A DNA stretch of 64,000 nt, taken from assembly GCF_003337555.1 (NCBI RefSeq), contig NZ_QPJK01000008.1, positions 248,001 through 312,000 on the forward strand, given 5' to 3'. The stretch is from Pseudorhodoferax soli. Lineage in GTDB: Bacteria > Pseudomonadota > Gammaproteobacteria > Burkholderiales > Burkholderiaceae_C. Below the pieces are notes generated by a model. It was not told the origin of the DNA, ran no database searches, and saw nothing but the letters and a program-made list of their open reading frames with translations. Both the position numbers and the translations under genes were made by a program. The stretch's first letter is position 1, and each line of letters opens with the position of its first letter. Positions 59,890 through 64,000 of this stretch are shown piece by piece.

Positions 59890-62361
59890 ATGTATCAGCC
59901 AATCTGCACGAATGGCACGGGGATCAAGCGGCGACCGAAACCAGCGGTGAAAAACATGCAGGTGCACATGGCCTGTCTGTCGCTTCTGGCCTTGATGGCC
60001 GCGCCGGCTGGCGCCAACCAGTGGTCCTATCCGGGCGACCCCGGGTTCGTCGCGCGCAGCGCGCCGGAAGTGCCCGGCGCCAGGGCCAGCTGGGAGACGC
60101 CCGAGTACGGCTACTACACCGGCGTCAACCCGCTGGGCGGTGGCACGGCCATCAATGCGCCGTGGCAGCTCGTCGCCGTCAACGCGTCCACGGCCTACGC
60201 CCTGGGCTACTACGGCCAGGGCGTCACGCTGGGCATGATGGATTCGGGCTACCGCACGACGCACCAGGGCTTCCAGACCACGATGATCGCGCCGGTGCGG
60301 GCCAGCGGCGTCTACGCCACCTCCGGCTTCGGCTACCGCAGCACGCCCACGCCGGGAAATCCGTTCACGGCGGGCGAGTCCTTCGTGGTGGATGGCGACC
60401 AGGCGAGAACCAGCGACTATTCGCACGGCACCGGCATGCTGGGCGTGACCTCCGGCATCCGCGATGGCCTCGACCAGCATGGCATCGCCTTCGGCTCGAA
60501 GATGGTGGTGGCCAAGACCGGCGGCTCCGACACGCAATCGCACGGCCCCTTCCACGACTACGTCTACTGGTACACGGCCAACAAGGCCCTGGTGGACGCC
60601 GGCGCCCAGGTGATCAACAGCAGCTGGGGCTCGTATGTCCAGACCTTGAACCGCTCGCAGTTCGACGGCTCGGGCAACGATCTGGGCGCCAATGGCAACC
60701 TGGCCAATGCGTACCAGATCGCCGGCAAGGACAGCGCCAACCCCGCCGCGATGGCGTCCATGATCCCGAACGAGACGATGAAGGATCTGGAGTACCAGTA
60801 CTTCTTCACCAAGAAGACCTACTCGGTCGGCGGCATCCAGTACAACCCGAACTACCCGGGGCGCTCGTTCATGGATGCCATCTGGGAGGCCATCAGGGTC
60901 ACCGGCACCGTCAACGTCCGGTCGGCCGGCAACAACGACTGGAGCAACCCTTACTTCCGGCCCGCGTATCCGCTGTTCAACCCCCTGGCGGAGAACCAGT
61001 TCGTGGCGGTGGGCGGGGTGCAGCCGCCCACGGCCGCCAATCCCGAATACACCAAGCAGTTCGGCTACAACGAGGCAGGGCTGGCCAAGTGGTGGTCGGT
61101 GTCGACCCCGTCGAACAGCGTGCGCACCACGGGCAGCGGTGGCGACACCACCTACTCCAACTCCAGCGGCACGTCGCCGGCCACGCCGGTCGCCACCGCG
61201 GTGATGGGCGTGCTGCTCTCGCGCTTTCCGAACATGGACGCCAAGCAGGTCCGTGACCTGATGCTGACCACGGCCAACAACCGGATGTCCGACCGCACGC
61301 GCTTCCTCGGCATGGGCCAGACCTCGCCCACCGGCGCATCCATCGCCTGGACGGCACCCGACGGTCTGCCGGACGACCGCTGGGGCTGGGGCATTCCCGA
61401 TCTGGCCAAGGGCGTGCACGGGCCGGGCCAGTTCCTGAGCCCCATGGTCTACACCATGAACAAGGCGCCGCTGGATGTCTGGTCCAACGACATCGGCCAG
61501 GTCGCGATCAAGCAGCGCGAGCAGGAAGACCGGCAATGGCTGGCCAGCTACAAGCAGCAGGGCATCGCCCTGGCCGGCCCCTTCAGCCCCAACGTGCTGA
61601 ACCAGAACGGCACGCTCAGCCCGCAGGCCTTCATGGTCCAGGGCCTGCTGAACGACCCCGCCATCCAGGCCATCACCAACGGCCGGCCCGAGACCTACGA
61701 CAAGATCCCCTATGCGGACGCGGTGGCCTGGCGCAAGGAATGGATGGACGCGCGCGCGGCCTACATCCAGAGCAAGATCGACCGCGGCCAGTACACGGCC
61801 TCGCTGACGAAGACCGGCAGCGGCACGCTCATCCTCACGGGCAACAACAGCTATGCGGGTGGGTCGACGGTGGCGGGCGGCAAGTTGTCGGTCGTCGGCA
61901 CCAACGGCTCGGGCGTGACGGTCACCAGCGGCGGCACGCTGGGCGGAACGGGCACGGTGGCGGGCGCCATCGTCGTCATGACCGGCGGCGTGCTGTCGCC
62001 GGGCGTCACCGCGGCCGAGGCTGCGGGCATCCCCGCCGTCGTGGCCGATGTGACGGTGGCCGCAGGCGATGTGCTGCGTGCCAGCACCGCCAAGATCGGC
62101 TTCGGCGGCGCGTTTGCCGCCACGCTCAAGGCGGGCGGCGTGTCTTCGCGCCTGGTGGCTTCCGGCGCTGTGGCGCTCGGCGGCAACCTGAGCCTGTCGG
62201 TGGCGGCGCCATCCAACCCGGGCGACACCTACACCCTGATCCAGGGCAGCAGCATCCTCGGCACCTTCGCAGGCTTGCCCGAGGGTGCGAGCTTCCAGTC
62301 GGGCGGGCGGCAGTACCGCATCTCCTACCAGGGCGGCCGCGTGACGGTCACCGCTGTGTAA
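59890..62361 (+). CDS. Subtilisin-family (S8) protease with autotransporter-type repeats, no barrel
   Basis: An 823-residue exported protein. A signal peptide follows an extended N-terminus (cleavage near residue 42, GANQ). The S8 triad is Asp118 (MMDSGYRTTHQG), His179 (YSHGTGMLGV) and Ser429 (SGTSPATPVATAVMG), with SAGNND as the oxyanion Asn region. From about residue 640 there is a passenger-associated repeat (LTKTGSGTLILTGNNSYAGG, GGTLGGTGTVAG), typical of autotransporters, but the protein ends at GRVTVTAV without a beta-barrel. The ATG at 59890 has GGAGGGTTCAGGG; an inner ATG at 59956 is possible. It precedes a PEP-CTERM gene. Confidence 0.85.
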   Translation: MYQPICTNGTGIKRRPKPAVKNMQVHMACLSLLALMAAPAGANQWSYPGDPGFVARSAPEVPGARASWETPEYGYYTGVNPLGGGTAINAPWQLVAVNASTAYALGYYGQGVTLGMMDSGYRTTHQGFQTTMIAPVRASGVYATSGFGYRSTPTPGNPFTAGESFVVDGDQARTSDYSHGTGMLGVTSGIRDGLDQHGIAFGSKMVVAKTGGSDTQSHGPFHDYVYWYTANKALVDAGAQVINSSWGSYVQTLNRSQFDGSGNDLGANGNLANAYQIAGKDSANPAAMASMIPNETMKDLEYQYFFTKKTYSVGGIQYNPNYPGRSFMDAIWEAIRVTGTVNVRSAGNNDWSNPYFRPAYPLFNPLAENQFVAVGGVQPPTAANPEYTKQFGYNEAGLAKWWSVSTPSNSVRTTGSGGDTTYSNSSGTSPATPVATAVMGVLLSRFPNMDAKQVRDLMLTTANNRMSDRTRFLGMGQTSPTGASIAWTAPDGLPDDRWGWGIPDLAKGVHGPGQFLSPMVYTMNKAPLDVWSNDIGQVAIKQREQEDRQWLASYKQQGIALAGPFSPNVLNQNGTLSPQAFMVQGLLNDPAIQAITNGRPETYDKIPYADAVAWRKEWMDARAAYIQSKIDRGQYTASLTKTGSGTLILTGNNSYAGGSTVAGGKLSVVGTNGSGVTVTSGGTLGGTGTVAGAIVVMTGGVLSPGVTAAEAAGIPAVVADVTVAAGDVLRASTAKIGFGGAFAATLKAGGVSSRLVASGAVALGGNLSLSVAAPSNPGDTYTLIQGSSILGTFAGLPEGASFQSGGRQYRISYQGGRVTVTAV

Positions 62362-62405
62362 TGGCGCCCCGCACTTGTTTTGTTTGTCTACTGAAGGAAA
62401 AGAGC

Positions 62406-62978
62406 ATGAAGAAGATCAGTTCGTCGATCGCAGGCATCGTGCTGGCCGCCACGGCGGCTTTTGCGGCGCCGGCGCAGGCCAACCTCGTCACCAACGGCGG
62501 GTTCGAGACCGGCGATTTCTCCGGCTGGGCGCAGACCGGTGACGCCGTGTTCGACGGCGTCCAGTGCGCCGGGCCGGGCCCCAGCGTGTATGCGGGCAAC
62601 TGCAGCGCCTACTTCGGCTCCCCCGAGTCGCAGAGCGGGATCGCGCAGACCATCGATGTCGGCAGTGTCGGCAAGATGTGGAACCTGTCGTTCGCGTTCC
62701 TGCCCGATGGCGGCCTGCCGAACAGCTTCACGGTGATGTTCGGCGGCAAGACGTTGCTGTCGCTGACCGATACCGGTGCGAGCGACTACATGGTCTACCA
62801 GTTCAGCGGCTTCACCACGGCGGAGAACATGACGCTGAGCTTCGACTTCTTCGACCCTGCCGGCTTCCTGTCTCTGGATGCGGTCACGGTGACGGCCGTG
62901 CCCGAGCCCGCGACGACCGCCTTGATGGGCGCGGCGCTGGCGGGCCTGCTGGTCATGCGCCGCCGCAAGGCGAGCTGA
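62406..62978 (+). CDS. PEP-CTERM sorting-domain protein
   Basis: A 190-residue secreted protein. The signal peptide ends near APAQANLV. The mature part (LVTNGGFETGDFSGWAQTGD) is a carbohydrate-binding-like beta sandwich common in these proteins. The C-terminus VPEPATTALMGAALAGLLVM plus RRRKAS is a complete PEP-CTERM signal, processed by an exosortase. The exosortase is not in this window. The start at 62406 has GGAAAAGAGC. It follows the S8 protease gene by 44 bases, so the two may be co-expressed. Confidence 0.93.
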   Translation: MKKISSSIAGIVLAATAAFAAPAQANLVTNGGFETGDFSGWAQTGDAVFDGVQCAGPGPSVYAGNCSAYFGSPESQSGIAQTIDVGSVGKMWNLSFAFLPDGGLPNSFTVMFGGKTLLSLTDTGASDYMVYQFSGFTTAENMTLSFDFFDPAGFLSLDAVTVTAVPEPATTALMGAALAGLLVMRRRKAS

Positions 62979-63068
62979 GGCGCTGCGGCGCCGGCGGCGC
63001 CGGTTGGCCGCCAGCGCGGTCTGGGGCGGCTGGCGGTGCCGGGCGCCCGACGCGGGGGCGCTGCGGCT

Positions 63069-64000
63069 TCAGAAGCTGCCGAACGCCGTCCCCAGCGCAA
63101 TCACCGTCACCAGCGCCACGAGGGGGAACACCATCGTCACCGCTGCGATGTTCAGGTACGACTGCTTGTGCGTCAGCTTGCAGATCGCCAGCAGCGTGAT
63201 GATGGCCCCGCAGTGCGGCAGCGTGTCCATGCCGCCGGCCGCGAGCACGGCCACGCGGTGCAGCAGCTCGGCGCTGATGCCGGCCTCTTGCGCCATGCGC
63301 AGATAGTCCCCGCCCAGCGCCTCCAGCGCGATGCTGAGGCCGCCCGACGACGAGCCGGTGATGCCGGCCAGGATGTTCATGGCGATGGCTTCGGAGATCA
63401 GCGGGTTGCCGGGCGACACGTTGAGCACCGCCTCCTTGATGATGGCGAAGCCCGCCAGGCTGGCCACCACCGCGCCGTAGCCCACCTCCGATGCGGTGTT
63501 GAACAGCGGCAGCATGAAGCCGAACACGCCCTTGTTCACGCTGGCCTTGAGGTCGGCCCAATGGCCCAGGCGCATCAGCACCAGCACCGTGCAGGCCAGG
63601 GCCAGCGCCACGATCAGCGACCACAGGCCGGTGCTGGTGGCGGTGTTGAGGTTGGGGAAGGCCTCGCGCATGAAGCCCAGGTCCATGCGCGGGAACACGA
63701 TGTAGGTGAAGAGTGCGTTCACACCCACCACCAGCAGCAGCGGCAGCAGGGCCTGCCACACGGGCATCTCGGCCGTGCTGATGGCCTCGCCGGCGGGCAC
63801 GGTGGCGCCATCGTCCTCGTGCTTGCCATAGCCTTCGCCCGCGCGCCGCGCCGCCGCCACGCGCGACTGCAGCCACCACAGCCCGCCGCCCAGCATGATG
63901 GCGGCGGCGATCACGCCCAGCCCCGGCGCCGCGAAGCTGTTGGTGCCGAAGTACTTGATCGGGATGGCGTTGATGATGGCCGGCGTGCCGGGCAGGGCGG
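63069..64000 (-). CDS. GntP-family permease (5' part outside window)
   Basis: At least 310 residues of a multi-helix permease; the frame is still open at the right edge (ALPGTPAIINAIPIKYFGTN). Motifs typical of the gluconate:H+ symporter family are PLFNTASEVGYGAVVAS, GNPLISEAIAMNILAGITGS, SSGGLSIALEALG and MDTLPHCGAIITLL. It carries organic acids such as hydroxybutyrate, gluconate or related compounds across the inner membrane; the substrate is not clear. A decayed relative lies at 59279-59430. Confidence 0.85.
   Translation of the reverse strand, partial: ALPGTPAIINAIPIKYFGTNSFAAPGLGVIAAAIMLGGGLWWLQSRVAAARRAGEGYGKHEDDGATVPAGEAISTAEMPVWQALLPLLLVVGVNALFTYIVFPRMDLGFMREAFPNLNTATSTGLWSLIVALALACTVLVLMRLGHWADLKASVNKGVFGFMLPLFNTASEVGYGAVVASLAGFAIIKEAVLNVSPGNPLISEAIAMNILAGITGSSSGGLSIALEALGGDYLRMAQEAGISAELLHRVAVLAAGGMDTLPHCGAIITLLAICKLTHKQSYLNIAAVTMVFPLVALVTVIALGTAFGSF

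Noticed and set aside
1-64000. CRISPR arrays, insertion sequences, rRNA genes
   Set aside because: No regularly spaced direct repeats, transposase motifs or rRNA sequence were seen on reading both strands.

Overview
The window is high-GC DNA with tightly packed genes, typical of a betaproteobacterium. The gene families point to Burkholderiales, most likely Comamonadaceae: a phosphonate cluster of the Burkholderiales type, a DUF3141-FabI-AckA-Pta cluster, a tandem glycine riboswitch in front of a DadA-like gene, a PEP-CTERM protein, and a GC-rich intergenic repeat of a kind I associate with this family. The genus cannot be fixed from sequence alone.

Layout. 1-3569: a beta-propeller C-terminus, a DUF305 protein, an ECF sigma factor, a membrane anti-sigma-like protein and a SorAB-type sulfite dehydrogenase, mostly joined by ATGA overlaps. 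3977-13321: a copper-resistance island with a CopA ATPase, a multicopper oxidase, a cupredoxin, CusF-like and DUF305 proteins, a TolC-type outer-membrane factor, small His/Met/Cys-rich proteins, and a divergent CopZ-like chaperone with DUF2933. Two CueR-type operators are visible but no cueR. 13433-22425: an accessory stretch with two tiny Cys-rich secreted proteins, a metallophosphoesterase, a Fic protein, small DNA-binding proteins, a catalytically dead prolyl-oligopeptidase homologue and an unknown zinc-binding protein. It ends next to tRNA-Cys.

23151-42471 is core metabolism: phenylalanine hydroxylase, GST, SDR, glutamate racemase, class I and class II fumarases back to back (the second with a Fur-like site), a tannase-family esterase, a YncE-like protein behind a Fur box, an MNT antitoxin with a wrecked HEPN partner, the riboswitch-controlled D-amino-acid dehydrogenase, and the acyl/acetyl-phosphate cluster pta / DUF3141-fabI-ackA. 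42545-51540 is a phosphonate uptake and degradation cluster: PhnR-type regulator, PhnZ, EamA carrier, ABC transporter, HAD enzyme, FAD amine oxidase and PhnX.

53012-59084 has a divergent LysR / PACE efflux pair, then a minus-strand run of AT-richer genes separated by attC-like sites. This is an integron cassette array without a visible integrase, carrying an OLD-family nuclease, a HEPN-like protein, a DUF4145 protein and a small unknown, followed by an Mrr-type endonuclease. 59085-64000 holds a decayed GntP-permease fragment, a subtilisin-like protease with autotransporter-type repeats but no barrel, a PEP-CTERM protein, and a GntP-family permease running off the end.

The most noteworthy items are the cassette array, the dead S9 peptidase locus, the HEPN pseudogene beside an intact MNT gene, the small Cys-rich peptides, and the paired fumarases with a possible iron switch.
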